NCBI GenBank assembly: GCA_018401885.1
Contig: JAGYKB010000013.1
Span: 1 to 63,544, forward strand
DNA: 63,544 nt
Direction: 5' to 3'
DNA from: Gammaproteobacteria bacterium
GTDB taxonomy: Bacteria; Pseudomonadota; Gammaproteobacteria; Pseudomonadales; Pseudohongiellaceae
Both the position numbers and the translations under genes were made by a program. Positions 20,114 through 30,287 of the stretch are shown here, piece by piece. Each line of letters opens with the position of its first letter. The first letter of the stretch is position 1. The notes beneath the pieces were generated by a model. It saw only the letters and a program-made list of their open reading frames with translations. It was not told the origin of the DNA and did no database searches.

Positions 20114-21496
20114 ATGAGCAACCGTTCGAAAACAAACCCGACGTCAATTCAGCATGTCATGACAGGCGCCGCTTCAAAAGCCGCCATGATCATGGCGTCC
20201 TCACTGCTCGCTACAGCCATTCACGCGCAAAGCGCAGCCCCTACTTTCTATGCTGATGCGCTACCGCTTTTTGAGAAAAATTGTGCTGCATGTCATAAGC
20301 CAGATGGCCCTAGAGTCGGCGGCATAACCGCGCCAATGTCGCTAGTAGATTACAATCAGGCTCGCGCTTGGGCGCCTATGATTCGAAACGCATTGGTCAC
20401 AGGCTACATGCCTCCGTGGGGTGCGCACCAGCGCCATCGCGGCGAGTTTAAGGACGAGAGATACATCGATGAGACCGAGAAGGCGACGCTTATCGCCTGG
20501 GTCGATGGTGGCGCTTTGGAGGGCAGTCCCAACGCAGCCAAAGCAGACGCGAGCAGTGGCGCAGATATGCCGGAGTCTGGCTGGTGGATCGGCGAACCCG
20601 ATCTGGTCGTCCAGTTTGAGAAGCCAGTCAAAGTCGCAGACAACATTGAAGACTGGCAGCCCACAATCCAGATGCCAGTACCTGAAGGCGCGCATACGGA
20701 GCCTAAATGGATTTCAAAGGCTGAGTTAAATCCGGGTGGGCCTTGGGTCCATCACATCGTGTCTAGTCACATGGGCGTCGGCGTGCCAGGACGCGGGCCG
20801 TTCACCTATCCCGAGGGGTGGGGCGTATTGATGCCGGAAGACCCTTTCATTACCGTCAACATGCACTATCACAAAAACCCGGGCGAAGGCACGGCAGTCA
20901 CTGACATGACCAAAGCGGGCTTCGTTTTCTATGAAGACGGCGCGGTGATCGATCACGTTGTCGAAACGAATCTATTGCCACACAAAGGCTGGACTATTCC
21001 CGCGGGCGACCCTAATTTTGAAGTGAACAACACGTTCGAGATCGAGGAAGATATCTATTTGCTATCGATGGGGCCGCATATGCACTATCGGGGCAAGGCA
21101 ATGCGTTACGAAGTCGAGTACCCCGATGGCGAGCGCGAAACGCTGCTATGGGTGCCCGACTATGATTTTAACTGGCAGTTCTTGTACGAATATAAAGAGC
21201 CCAAATTTTTGCCCGCCGGCTCTGTAATGCATTTGTCGTGGTGGTTTGATAATTCAAGTGAAAATCGGTTTAACCCAGATCCGACGGTGGATGTTGTCTA
21301 TGGCCCAGAAACAACCGACGAAATGGCTAATGCGCGCATCTATTATGCGCCAACAACCAAGCGCGGCATCGTAGTGGGCGAGGAACTTCCTCAGGATGTG
21401 CTCGAAACTGCTAGAAAAGCAGAGCAGCAGCGTCGTGAGAACTCCGAGCTACTTGTGCTCGGCGAGGATGACACGAGCTGGTTGCTGGAGGAATAA
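20114..21496 (+). CDS. Exported haem c / copper type II monooxygenase-like protein
   Basis: After a signal peptide ending near HAQS comes a cytochrome c-like segment with one haem site, CAACH (57-61). A larger domain follows with the His pattern of copper type II ascorbate-dependent monooxygenases (PHM/DBM): WVHHIVSSH (His213, His214), NMHYHK (His251, His253) and GPHMHY (His322, His324). In PHM such His pairs hold two copper atoms that hydroxylate a C-H bond. The haem could deliver electrons in place of ascorbate. The 460-residue length fits a one-haem fusion. AGAGG precedes the ATG. The substrate is unknown; a distant paralogue lies at 39607-41094. Confidence 0.82.
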   Translation: MSNRSKTNPTSIQHVMTGAASKAAMIMASSLLATAIHAQSAAPTFYADALPLFEKNCAACHKPDGPRVGGITAPMSLVDYNQARAWAPMIRNALVTGYMPPWGAHQRHRGEFKDERYIDETEKATLIAWVDGGALEGSPNAAKADASSGADMPESGWWIGEPDLVVQFEKPVKVADNIEDWQPTIQMPVPEGAHTEPKWISKAELNPGGPWVHHIVSSHMGVGVPGRGPFTYPEGWGVLMPEDPFITVNMHYHKNPGEGTAVTDMTKAGFVFYEDGAVIDHVVETNLLPHKGWTIPAGDPNFEVNNTFEIEEDIYLLSMGPHMHYRGKAMRYEVEYPDGERETLLWVPDYDFNWQFLYEYKEPKFLPAGSVMHLSWWFDNSSENRFNPDPTVDVVYGPETTDEMANARIYYAPTTKRGIVVGEELPQDVLETARKAEQQRRENSELLVLGEDDTSWLLEE

Positions 21497-21642
21497 GCCG
21501 GCTAGACTGCTCGGATGGCGCTTTGGGGATAACTCTCTGGCGCCAGCCGGTTGACGGCGCTGTTTAGGCGGCCTATACTCTCGCTCCTTATCTAGCTATG
21601 TCCCTCCTCGGACTAGCAGCCAGTGTAGATTACCCATTTTGT

Positions 21643-21719
<77 letters not shown>

Positions 21720-21762
21720 ATTTTCCTAAAGAGATGCTTTTAGCCAGCCCGACACGGGCGCA

Positions 21763-21804
21763 GCAGCTCGAAGGTCATAGGTTCAGATCTCGCTCCGGCT
21801 ATTA
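21763..21804 (+). pseudogene. Decayed partial copy of tRNA-fMet
   Basis: This stretch begins with GCAGCTCG, identical to the D-arm end of the adjacent tRNA, and continues with a sequence matching the variable loop, T arm and acceptor end of that tRNA at 28 of 36 positions by my hand alignment. Relative to the real gene, 16 bases that make up the anticodon arm are missing. It cannot fold into a tRNA and has TTA in place of the terminal CCA. It may be the remains of a tandem duplication or of an integration event. Confidence 0.7.
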
Positions 21805-22210
21805 CAATCTCCTCCCGTCGCGTCTACGAAAACTCTCTAGTCCGCTGAACGTCGACTTTTTGCATTTCTGAGGTCCATCGCCTTAGAGCGTATATTCTTT
21901 GAGTCTATTGACTGTATCTCCAGGGCAACCATGGTTGTCCTTCGGTCTATGAGTAAATTTTCTTCGAGCAAAGCCTTTAATCGATTGCACTTTACCTGCA
22001 TCATTTTTTAGGTCAGTAGCCAAGAGTAAAATCAAAGAGAGCTATTTTTTCTTTCTAATTTGCTGAATATCCATAGACCAAACAATGTCGATACAATGTC
22101 TTTTTAGACACAACAGTCTACATCGTCGTTCATACTGGTGGCTTTTCGTTTGAAAACCTTGAGCGTGAACGGGAGGGCGCTTCGCAAATACTCCTCAGTC
22201 AGTCCAGCAG
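21805..22210. other. Gene-poor stretch after tRNA-fMet
   Basis: About 400 bases hold no convincing gene. The only frame with protein-like character is a 40-codon frame on the minus strand from ATG at 22005 to TAA at 21883. It encodes a basic peptide with LKALLEEKF, RPKDNHGCPGD and VNRLKEYTL. No ribosome binding site precedes it and I do not recognise it. The region is locally more AT-rich than its surroundings. It could hold a gene fragment left by decay. Confidence 0.4.
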
Positions 22211-22660
22211 CTAGTTTGCTAAAGCCGCAGTGAGTGCGGTCGTGTAAGTCGCCAAATCAAAATAGTCTCGCCACAATTTAATTTTGCCATCAGACAATTC
22301 AAAGTAACCAAAACACGGTAAATTTACTGGGCTACCGGCGACAACAGTTTTGTCGAGACGCTCGACCATAACACTATCACCATCAGCAAGTAGGTTAATC
22401 ACTTCCCAGTCTGTGCTTTCCCACTGACTTATGAATCCTGCGATAAATTGTTCAATATTGTTGCGGCCGACAACGGCGGCAGAAGGCATGTTGTGATAAA
22501 CGCCATCCTCTGAAAAATAGCCTGCTAGCTCCGATGGATTCAAGCGCTGCCATGCTGAAATGAAATCTCTAACTATGGCCTCATTACTTTCATGCTGCGC
22601 TTGCACGTTAGTCGCCGCGATGGTTAGTAAGACGAATGCAAAGAGAGTAATCCTTTTCAA
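22211..22660 (-). CDS. Exported limonene-1,2-epoxide-hydrolase-like / SnoaL-fold protein
   Basis: A signal peptide (MKRITLFAFVLLTIAATNVQAQ) precedes a cone-shaped alpha+beta domain of the SnoaL/NTF2 type; total length is 149 residues. The set that defines limonene-1,2-epoxide hydrolases is visible: Tyr and Asn in VYHNMP, the Arg-x-Asp in VERLDK and the second Asp in LWRDYFDL. In that family these residues position water for epoxide opening. The signal peptide is unusual for it. A non-enzymatic SnoaL-like role is possible, but the retained catalytic set argues against it. Confidence 0.78.
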   Translation of the reverse strand: MKRITLFAFVLLTIAATNVQAQHESNEAIVRDFISAWQRLNPSELAGYFSEDGVYHNMPSAAVVGRNNIEQFIAGFISQWESTDWEVINLLADGDSVMVERLDKTVVAGSPVNLPCFGYFELSDGKIKLWRDYFDLATYTTALTAALAN

Positions 22661-22846
22661 TGGGTAGCTCCTTTTAGTTTTTTAGTTTTTAAGTTTTTGC
22701 TTTAGCAATATTATGCAGTAATTATAACAATTGCAGTATAGATGATGACATTTGCCAATGATGGCCCCGTTCCTGCATAGTTTATAGGGTATAAATCCTT
22801 ACTGTCCCAACGACCTCAAAAACTAAGAATCGTGAGAAGAGCCGCC

Positions 22847-25300
22847 ATGCACTTATTTGTAAAACAGCATAGATCATCAATGTCTTTATGCAGATGCTTC
22901 TGTGCTTTCATATTTTTCTGTGCACTCGTATCGGGCGTTAATGCAGCGAATGCTCAACAAATGCCCGCGATCGGCGAGACTGTTGCAGACAGCACAGCAA
23001 TAGAGGGCTATTTCAACCTTTATTGGAACGATGTTAGCGGGACTCTATATTGGGAGATCGACAAGCTCGACACAGAGTTTCTCTATCAAGTGTCCATGGG
23101 CTCCGGTTTAGGTTCTAACCCGATCGGAATCGATCGAGGTCAGCTTCGCGGAACCTACGTTTTGTCGGCGCAACGGATAGGCCCGAGGATATTGCTTGTC
23201 GAGCCCAACTATCGCTATCGGGCAACGAGTGATAATCCGCTAGAGGTTCAAGCGGTCAAAGATGCCTTCGCGCCGTCGGTCATCTGGGGGTTCGATATTG
23301 TCGCTGCTGAAGGCGACAGTGTGTTGGTCGATGCCACCGATTTTTTCCTGCGCGATGCGCGCGATGTCGTTGGGCAGATTGCGCGAAGCAATCAAGGCAC
23401 ATTCTCGCTGGACGCCTCACGTAGCGCACTATTTCTAGACAACACCGCAGGGTATCCCGAGAATGTCGAAGTCGAGGCAATGTTGACATTCACGAGCAGC
23501 AGTCCTGGCAGTTTGGTTAGCTCGGTAGCCGCCAGTGGTAACTCGATAACGCTTCGCCAGCATCACTCGATCGTAAAATTGCCGGACGATAATTTTACGC
23601 CGAGGCTAGCAGATCCGCGCATCGGTACCTTCGGACCGACACTCCAAGATTACGGTACAGACATCGATACGGACAAGACTGTGCGCCTCGTCGCCCGCCA
23701 TCGCCTGGAAAAAGTTGATCCGAATGCAGCGCGCTCTAGAGCAATTGAGCCCATCGTTTATTACGTTGATTCAGGCACGCCGGAGCCGATAAAAACAGCA
23801 CTGATCGAAGGCGCCTCGTGGTGGAATCAGGCCTTTGAGGCGGCAGGATTTATCGACGCATTTCAGGTGCGCGAACTGCCTGCAGGTGCAGATGCTCAAG
23901 ACGTGCGCTACAACATGATTCACTGGACTCACCGCCGCACGCGTGGCTATTCCTACGGTGGCTCGGTGCAGGATCCGCGTACGGGCGAGATCATCAAGGG
24001 TAATGTTAACCTCGGCAGCCTTCGACTGCGGCAAGATTATCTGATGGGGCAGGCGCTGGTGCCAGCCTTTGATTATATGGCAGAGGTTGTCGCAGACACC
24101 TCTGCCTCTGTAAACATGGCGCTTGACCGTGTGCGGCAACTGTCGGCGCATGAGGTTGGACACACCTTGGGTTTTCCGCACAACTATATTGCCAGCGCCT
24201 ATGGTCGCGAGAGTGTGATGGACTATCCTGCCCCGTTAATCGAGATCACAGAAGATGGCCGCATTGACCTGTCGAATGCCTACGTACAGCGCATCGGCGA
24301 ATACGACAAGCTTGCCGTACGCTACGCCTACTCGCAGTTCGCGGCCGACGCCAATGAAGCCGAGGAGCTGGCTGCCATCGTTCGGGAGAGTCTGGATACC
24401 GGCCTGATTTTTATTGACCACAATAACAATAATTTCCGCGGCGCTGGGCATCAGTACGCCGGAGTCTGGGATAACGGCGACAACCTTGTCGACCACCTAA
24501 AGCATGAGATCGAGGTTCGCCGTATTGGCTTGGAGAATTTCAGTCAAAACGTTATTGATCGCGGTACACCAATATCGGAACTCGAGTGGGTACTATTGCC
24601 ACTCTACATGCATCATCGATTTCAGTTGAACTCGGCGGCGCAGAGCATCGGCGGGGCGGACTATCGCTACGCCGTTCGCGGCGACGGCCAGTTACCATTT
24701 ACTATTGTTGAGGCAGATGAGCAGCGAGACGCGCTCGAGACAGTGCTTTCTACGCTTACGCCTGAGTTCCTCGCAATCGATCCAGAAATACTTCAGATGC
24801 TGCCGCCTCCTGCTCATCGCTATGATACGGGCGAGGCCTTTCCCGGCCGCACTCAACTACTGTTCGATCCGCTAGGGGCCGCGGAAGGTGCGGCGAGCCT
24901 AACACTCGAGATTCTGCTGCATCCCGCTCGTATGGCGCGACTCGTCGCTTACGGCAGCCTTGGTGACTACCCGAACCTCGAGGAGGTGATAGATCGTCTG
25001 CTTGAGGTGACCTGGGGCGCGCCAGTACAAGGGAGTGACTATCTCAAGCAGGTGATGCATGTCGCACAGCGCGTCACAATCAACGAGATGATGACTCAGG
25101 CCACGAGCGATCAAAACTCGGAAGAGGTGAGGGCAGTGCTTACGCAGGCGTTGGCAAGACTTGCTAGCAGTCTCGAGAGCATGCGCAGTCCCAGTTCGCA
25201 TCAAGCAACTGCTTTGGCAGACATTCGACGTTGGCAGGCAGCCCCGACAGGTAATGTGCCAGCCGAGGCGCTAACAATGCCACCTGGGGACCCTATCTGA
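22847..25300 (+). CDS. Exported zinc-dependent metalloprotease (DUF5117/DUF5118 type)
   Basis: The 817-residue protein has a signal peptide (CFCAFIFFCALVSGVNAANAQ) and the extended zinc site HEVGHTLGFPHNY, with His435, Glu436, His439 and His445. The flanking WGFDIVAAEGDSVLVDATDFFLRD and YRYRA regions resemble the N-terminal domains of the large secreted metalloproteases common in Bacteroidetes and marine gammaproteobacteria. ATG at 22847 follows GAGAAGAG with good spacing and is preferred to GTG at 22832. It probably degrades peptides in the periplasm or outside the cell. It is convergent with pntB. Confidence 0.85.
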   Translation: MHLFVKQHRSSMSLCRCFCAFIFFCALVSGVNAANAQQMPAIGETVADSTAIEGYFNLYWNDVSGTLYWEIDKLDTEFLYQVSMGSGLGSNPIGIDRGQLRGTYVLSAQRIGPRILLVEPNYRYRATSDNPLEVQAVKDAFAPSVIWGFDIVAAEGDSVLVDATDFFLRDARDVVGQIARSNQGTFSLDASRSALFLDNTAGYPENVEVEAMLTFTSSSPGSLVSSVAASGNSITLRQHHSIVKLPDDNFTPRLADPRIGTFGPTLQDYGTDIDTDKTVRLVARHRLEKVDPNAARSRAIEPIVYYVDSGTPEPIKTALIEGASWWNQAFEAAGFIDAFQVRELPAGADAQDVRYNMIHWTHRRTRGYSYGGSVQDPRTGEIIKGNVNLGSLRLRQDYLMGQALVPAFDYMAEVVADTSASVNMALDRVRQLSAHEVGHTLGFPHNYIASAYGRESVMDYPAPLIEITEDGRIDLSNAYVQRIGEYDKLAVRYAYSQFAADANEAEELAAIVRESLDTGLIFIDHNNNNFRGAGHQYAGVWDNGDNLVDHLKHEIEVRRIGLENFSQNVIDRGTPISELEWVLLPLYMHHRFQLNSAAQSIGGADYRYAVRGDGQLPFTIVEADEQRDALETVLSTLTPEFLAIDPEILQMLPPPAHRYDTGEAFPGRTQLLFDPLGAAEGAASLTLEILLHPARMARLVAYGSLGDYPNLEEVIDRLLEVTWGAPVQGSDYLKQVMHVAQRVTINEMMTQATSDQNSEEVRAVLTQALARLASSLESMRSPSSHQATALADIRRWQAAPTGNVPAEALTMPPGDPI

Positions 25301-25480
25301 TCGCGGTCGTTGGGGGCGGCTCGCTATAGACTGATGAGAGATGAATGCCTCTGCTGTAAGTACTAGGACAGCTCACCGTTGTCGTGCCTAGCCTTGATCT
25401 CGCTATCGAAATAAGAGGTCTCGGCTATGGCAGACAGGGTTTTGATCTCTGGGACTTAGCCAGAGAATTTCTAAAAGCGA

Positions 25481-26920
25481 TTAACTAACCTTTTGCAATA
25501 GGCCGTCAATTGATGCCTTGGCGTCACCGTAGAACATCTGCGTATTCTCTTTAAAGAATAGAGGGTTTTCTATTCCCGAATACCCGGTTCCTTTGCCACG
25601 CTTGCACACAAACACAGTGCGGGCTTTCCATACCTCCAGCACCGGCATCCCGGCTATGGGGCTGCCTGGATCATCTTGCGCAGACGGATTCACGATATCG
25701 TTCGCACCGATCACGATGATGACATCGGTTTGCGGAAAATCATGATTGATCTCGTCCATCTCCAACACATAATCGTAAGGCACTTTTGCCTCCGCAAGCA
25801 GAACATTCATGTGTCCCGGCAGTCTGCCCGCTACTGGATGGATTGCAAAACGGACGGTCTTGCCCTTTGCGCGTAGTCTTTTACTCAACTCTGAAACCGC
25901 ACCCTGGGCCTTCGCAACTGCCATGCCATAACCGGGCACGATGACGACGCTGTCAGCATCGTCTAATTCCTGCGCAACGCTATCAACGTCGGCTTCGCGC
26001 ATCTCGCCGCCGATGCTTGCCGAGGATTCTGTCTCGCCTCCCCATCCGCCTAAGATAACCGAGATAAACGAGCGGTTCATTCCTTTGCACATGATGTAAG
26101 ACAGAATGGCACCCGAGGAGCCGACGAGCGCGCCGGTCACAATGAGAAGATCATTGCTCAGAGTAAATCCGATGGCGGCGGCCGCCCATCCAGAATAGGA
26201 GTTCAACATCGAGACGACTACCGGCATGTCTGCGCCGCCGATGCCGAGAATTAGATGACAGCCTAACGCGCCAGCGACGACGGTAATCAAGAGTAGAGTC
26301 CAAAGCCCAGCCCCTGTGAAATATAAATAGCCAAGCCAAACGCAGACCACAATAGCGGTTAAATTTAAGACGTGTCGACCGGGTAAGGTTAGCGGAGAGG
26401 AGCTAAGTCGCTCAGCAAGTTTACCGTAGGCGATTAGCGAACCGGTGAAGGTGATTGCGCCGATAAAAAGGCTCAACACCATCTCTACTTTAAGGATGCT
26501 TATTTCGACGGGTGTTTTAGCCGCAATTGTTGCGGCAAACCCCGTTAGTTCAGCAACGTTTCCTAGCTCTATCGCGGTCTTGGCTAAACCTAATTCAAGG
26601 TGCGCGTTGATGCCAATGAAAACAGCGGCGAGACCCACCAAGCTGTGGAAACCTGCCATCAATTCTGGCATCTGAGTCATCTGCACGCGATTGGCAACAC
26701 TCCAACCGCCTATGCCTCCCAGCGCGATCATAATACTCATTAGTATCCATTGCCCGCCTGCCGCACTCACGGTGGCAACGACCGCGAGCAGCATGCCGAT
26801 GATTCCGTACCAGATAGCCCGTTTGGCTTTTTCTTGCCCAGATAGTCCGCCGAGCGCAAGAATAAAGAGGACAGCAGCAACAACATAGGCGGCTGAAATA
26901 AGACCTTCGTGACTACTCAT
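25481..26920 (-). CDS. pntB: NAD(P) transhydrogenase subunit beta
   Basis: PntB carries most of the proton channel and the NADP(H)-binding domain III of the proton-translocating transhydrogenase. The 479-residue protein starts with many membrane helices (about residues 5-280) and ends with domain III, including [36 protein letters not shown] and [24 protein letters not shown]. It starts four bases after the stop of pntA, so translation is probably coupled. The length fits the family (about 460). Confidence 0.95.
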   Translation of the reverse strand: MSSHEGLISAAYVVAAVLFILALGGLSGQEKAKRAIWYGIIGMLLAVVATVSAAGGQWILMSIMIALGGIGGWSVANRVQMTQMPELMAGFHSLVGLAAVFIGINAHLELGLAKTAIELGNVAELTGFAATIAAKTPVEISILKVEMVLSLFIGAITFTGSLIAYGKLAERLSSSPLTLPGRHVLNLTAIVVCVWLGYLYFTGAGLWTLLLITVVAGALGCHLILGIGGADMPVVVSMLNSYSGWAAAAIGFTLSNDLLIVTGALVGSSGAILSYIMCKGMNRSFISVILGGWGGETESSASIGGEMREADVDSVAQELDDADSVVIVPGYGMAVAKAQGAVSELSKRLRAKGKTVRFAIHPVAGRLPGHMNVLLAEAKVPYDYVLEMDEINHDFPQTDVIIVIGANDIVNPSAQDDPGSPIAGMPVLEVWKARTVFVCKRGKGTGYSGIENPLFFKENTQMFYGDAKASIDGLLQKVS

Positions 26921-26923
26921 AAC

Positions 26924-28498
26924 TTAACTCCGCTGGAACATAGCGAGCATACGGCGTGTAACCAAAAAGCCGCCAAAGATGTTAACCGAGGCGATCAGAA
27001 TGGCGATTGACGCGAGGATCATCACGAGCCAGCTGTCAGAGACAACCTGCAGCAACGCGCCCACGATAATGATCGATGAAATAGCATTTGTGATCGCCAT
27101 CAGCGGTGTATGAAGCGAATGCGAGACACCCCAGATAACATGAAAGCCAATAAAGATCGAAAGAACAAAGACAATGAAGTGCTGCATAAAGCTCGGCGGC
27201 GCGACCGCACCCAGCGCAAGGCAGAGAATACCGCCTAACCCGAGCATGACTCCGGTAAGGTTGAGTGAGCGCTGTAACTCTTTCTGCTCGCGACTTGCTT
27301 TATCCGCGTCGCTTTCGACAGCCTCCTTGGGCTTTGGGGAGGCAGCGGCAATCGCCTGAATTTTCGGCGGTGGCGGTGGCCAAGTGATTTCGCCTTGATG
27401 AGTAACCAACGCGCCGCGGATGACATCGTCCTCCATATCGATTACCGCTACGCCGTCTTTTTCAGGCGTCAAGTCATCTATCATGTGGCGAATGTTATTA
27501 GCATAAAGCGTTGAAGACTGGGCGGCCATGCGACTCGGGAAGTCGGTGTAGCCAATAATAGTGACACCGTTGTCGGTTACATATTTCGAACCAGGCTTTG
27601 TCAGCGCGCAGTTGCCGCCGCGTTCAGCGGCGAGGTCAACGATGACAGAGCCCTGCTTCATACTCGCAACCATGTCCTCGGTCCACAGCTCCGGAGCCGG
27701 TCGGTTAGGAATCAAAGCAGAGGTAATAACGATATCGATAGAAGGCGCGAGCTCACGGAATTTTTCGCGCTGTTTATCGATGAACGCTTGGCTGGAGGGA
27801 GATGCGTATCCGTTGGTTGTCGCACCGTCAAGCTGCGCTTCATCGAATTCTAGAAAAACGAACTCGGCCCCCATTGATTCGATCTGCTCCGACACCTCTG
27901 GCCGCACATCGAACGCCAGTGTGATGGCACCAAGTGAGACCGAAGTCCCAATAGCCGCCAAGCCAGCTACGCCTGCGCCCAGCACCAACACTCGCGCCGG
28001 AGGTACTTTTCCAGCAGCAGTCATCTGCCCTGTAAAAAACCTACCAAAGTTATTGCTGGCTTCGATGACCGCTCTGTATCCGGCAATGTTAGCCATAGAA
28101 GACAGCGCGTCCATTTTCTGCGCGCGGCTAATCCTGGGAACCATGTCCATAGCAAGTGCGCTGATATTTTTTGAGTTCATCTGCGTCAGCAGTGCCTCAT
28201 TTGAGGCAGGGTAAACGAAGCTTACAAGAATCTTGTCCGAGGGAGAGGCGTCGATCTCATCGGCTGCGGGTTCTCGTACTTTGACCACGATGTCAGCTTG
28301 GCTCCACAGCTCCTCTGCGGTATTGACCACTTTCACCCCGGCGGCCTCATAGGCAGAATCGGGAAGTGAGGCAGCCAAGCCAGCGCCGGACTCGACTAAG
28401 CATTCGTATCCGAGTTTCTGGAGCCTTTGCGCACTCTCGGGCGTCAGCGCAACACGCGCCTCTCCGATCGTTTTTTCTTTAGGTGCACCAATTTTCAT
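26924..28498 (-). CDS. pntA: NAD(P) transhydrogenase subunit alpha
   Basis: The 524-residue protein joins the NAD(H)-binding domain I (RVALTPES, VLVLGAGVAGLAA, the mobile loop GYASPSSQ and NIRHMIDD) to the N-terminal membrane helices of domain II near residues 415-515. This is the single-chain arrangement of E. coli PntA rather than the split form. A Pro/Ala/charged linker sits near residues 370-400. With PntB it uses the proton gradient to make NADPH from NADH. The 291 bases upstream, before the divergent gene at 28790, contain nothing I can name. Confidence 0.96.
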   Translation of the reverse strand: MKIGAPKEKTIGEARVALTPESAQRLQKLGYECLVESGAGLAASLPDSAYEAAGVKVVNTAEELWSQADIVVKVREPAADEIDASPSDKILVSFVYPASNEALLTQMNSKNISALAMDMVPRISRAQKMDALSSMANIAGYRAVIEASNNFGRFFTGQMTAAGKVPPARVLVLGAGVAGLAAIGTSVSLGAITLAFDVRPEVSEQIESMGAEFVFLEFDEAQLDGATTNGYASPSSQAFIDKQREKFRELAPSIDIVITSALIPNRPAPELWTEDMVASMKQGSVIVDLAAERGGNCALTKPGSKYVTDNGVTIIGYTDFPSRMAAQSSTLYANNIRHMIDDLTPEKDGVAVIDMEDDVIRGALVTHQGEITWPPPPPKIQAIAAASPKPKEAVESDADKASREQKELQRSLNLTGVMLGLGGILCLALGAVAPPSFMQHFIVFVLSIFIGFHVIWGVSHSLHTPLMAITNAISSIIIVGALLQVVSDSWLVMILASIAILIASVNIFGGFLVTRRMLAMFQRS

Positions 28499-28789
28499 TG
28501 CAATCCCTCTTAGTTCCAGATCTATACGATATCAGCGCCGAAGCGGATGCTCACTCTTGGGAGATCTCCAGTCTAACAAGGAGCATGCGGCATTAGACTA
28601 AACTATATGGTGCACTGATTTCTATGAAGATCTGCCCTAAAATTTCTTTGTCTTAAAAGAAGAGGTCACAGCGCTCTGGCGGCAGTTTGTTTGAGACTTT
28701 GTAAGGCTTTATCTGTAGGTAGGTTAGATGCTCTAATGCGGCGTAGTCGTTAAGCCCCATGGCTTTAAACATACTTCTCGGAGAGACAT

Positions 28790-30043
28790 ATGAATAAGAA
28801 CTTTTTGCGCAAGCTAGGCGCTGTAGCGGTTTTCTTTGTTTGGGCAACGGGCGCCGGTGTAGCCGTTGCCGAAGTTGGACAAGAGCAGCTTGATGCAGTC
28901 ACCGCTGACCTAAAAGCGCGCATTGAGGCAGGTAAGCTTTCCGGCGCTGTGGTGACGGTCGCTCAGAACGGCGAGGTGCTTATGACCGAGGCTATGGGCT
29001 ATCAGAACGTCGAAGATCAGGTGCCGATGCAGACGGACACGATTTTCCGTATTTTCTCGATGACTAAGCCGGTCACTGGCACGGCGCTGATGATGCTCTG
29101 GGATGAGGGTAAATTTAAGCTCGACGATCCGGTGGAAATGCATCTGCCTGAACTAGCTGGTATGCAGGTGTTTGTGTCGCAGAACGAGGACGGTAGCTGG
29201 GAGACCGAGCCTGCAGGTCACGCAATGACGGTGCGTGAGTTAATGAGCCACACCGGAGGGCTGCTCTATACCCCACCTCTCTCGCAGGGTCCCGTTGCCG
29301 AAGCGTATGCCAAGGCCGGTATTATGGATCTCACTGGTACTTCTCTTGCTGACTCGATGCCTGCACTGAAAGATATCCCCCTCGGTTATCAGCCTGGCTC
29401 GCAGTGGGTCTATAGTATTTCTGTCGATGTTCAGGGGTATATGGTCGAGCGCTTATCGGGCATGAGCTTCAGTGACTTTCTTCAGCAGCGGCTATTCGAG
29501 CCGCTTGGCATGGTGGATACAGGCTTTTTTGTGAAGCCCGAGAATGCACATCGCCTTTCTCGCCAATACGCGCCCAACAGCGACGGTACATTGCGTCGCA
29601 CCGACAGCCGGGGAGGCATTGCTGGCGGTTACGATTTTAAAAGCGCTCCAGTATTCGAGTCCGGCGGCGGGGGCTTAACCTCTACAGCAGCCGACTATCT
29701 GCAGTTTGTCCAAATGCACCTGAACAAGGGCATGCACAACGGCGAACAATTACTGTCGCCCGAGGCTATCGAGCTCATGCGCACTAACCAGCTGCCGGCG
29801 GCTGTTGAGAATATCGGCGGCCTCTATCCGGGTAATGTCTTTGGTCTGGATTTTGCAATTGTCGAAAATCCTGAGGCTTATCAAGGCGCTTCGCAGGGTA
29901 CACACTGGTGGTGGGGCATTGCCGGCTCTTGGTTCTGGATTGATCCGGTTGAGAATCTTGTCTTTATCGGCATGATTCAGAACGATGACATCCTCTACTC
30001 GCTGCAAACCCACGCGGCTGCGCGGGCGGCCATTTATCGATAG
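28790..30043 (+). CDS. Exported serine hydrolase of the beta-lactamase (class C/EstB-like) family
   Basis: A signal peptide (LGAVAVFFVWATGAGVAVA) precedes a beta-lactamase fold. The nucleophile motif is SMTK (Ser90, Lys93) and the second motif is YSIS (Tyr208); MSHTGGLLY, often seen in esterases of this family, is also present. Near the C-terminus GTHWWWGIAGSWFWIDP stands where true class C enzymes have a KTG triad. This favours an esterase, D-aminopeptidase or transacylase over an antibiotic hydrolase. Length 417 residues. It has its own unit between pntA and the rimP promoter. Confidence 0.85.
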   Translation: MNKNFLRKLGAVAVFFVWATGAGVAVAEVGQEQLDAVTADLKARIEAGKLSGAVVTVAQNGEVLMTEAMGYQNVEDQVPMQTDTIFRIFSMTKPVTGTALMMLWDEGKFKLDDPVEMHLPELAGMQVFVSQNEDGSWETEPAGHAMTVRELMSHTGGLLYTPPLSQGPVAEAYAKAGIMDLTGTSLADSMPALKDIPLGYQPGSQWVYSISVDVQGYMVERLSGMSFSDFLQQRLFEPLGMVDTGFFVKPENAHRLSRQYAPNSDGTLRRTDSRGGIAGGYDFKSAPVFESGGGGLTSTAADYLQFVQMHLNKGMHNGEQLLSPEAIELMRTNQLPAAVENIGGLYPGNVFGLDFAIVENPEAYQGASQGTHWWWGIAGSWFWIDPVENLVFIGMIQNDDILYSLQTHAAARAAIYR

Positions 30044-30112
30044 CCCACTCTTGTAGGAGTCGGCCTATTCATAGAACCGGCTGACTCCTCATTCTCTGGC
30101 AACCCAGCGGCG

Positions 30113-30142
30113 TTGCGGTAATCAGCCTAATCCGGTTATAAT
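30113..30142 (+). promoter_or_regulatory. Sigma70-type promoter of the rimP-nusA-infB operon
   Basis: TTGCGG at 30113-30118 and a perfect TATAAT at 30137-30142 are separated by 18 bases. The start would fall near 30149, leaving a leader of about 230 bases before rimP. The leader contains a GACGC/GCGTC hairpin at 30219-30234 and a terminator at 30288-30308. I see no tRNA gene in the 30044-30382 region. Confidence 0.72.
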
Positions 30143-30287
30143 GCGCACCCTGCCGAATTTGGCGGAGTGGGAAAGAGGCGTGCAATGTACTGATTTTGCG
30201 CCATTCTCGCGTGGTTTAGACGCTTCAAGGCGTCATTGACATTCACTTTGCGTCGCCTCGCATAGGTCGACGTCAAGGTATTTGAAG

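Noticed and set aside
27561..28214. 217-codon plus-strand frame inside pntA
   Set aside because: It is antisense to the conserved NAD-binding domain and has low-complexity composition.
30150..30240. A possible tRNA in the rimP leader
   Set aside because: The region has GGCGGAGTGGGAAAG, which recalls a tRNA D arm, but no acceptor pairing, T arm or CCA could be found.
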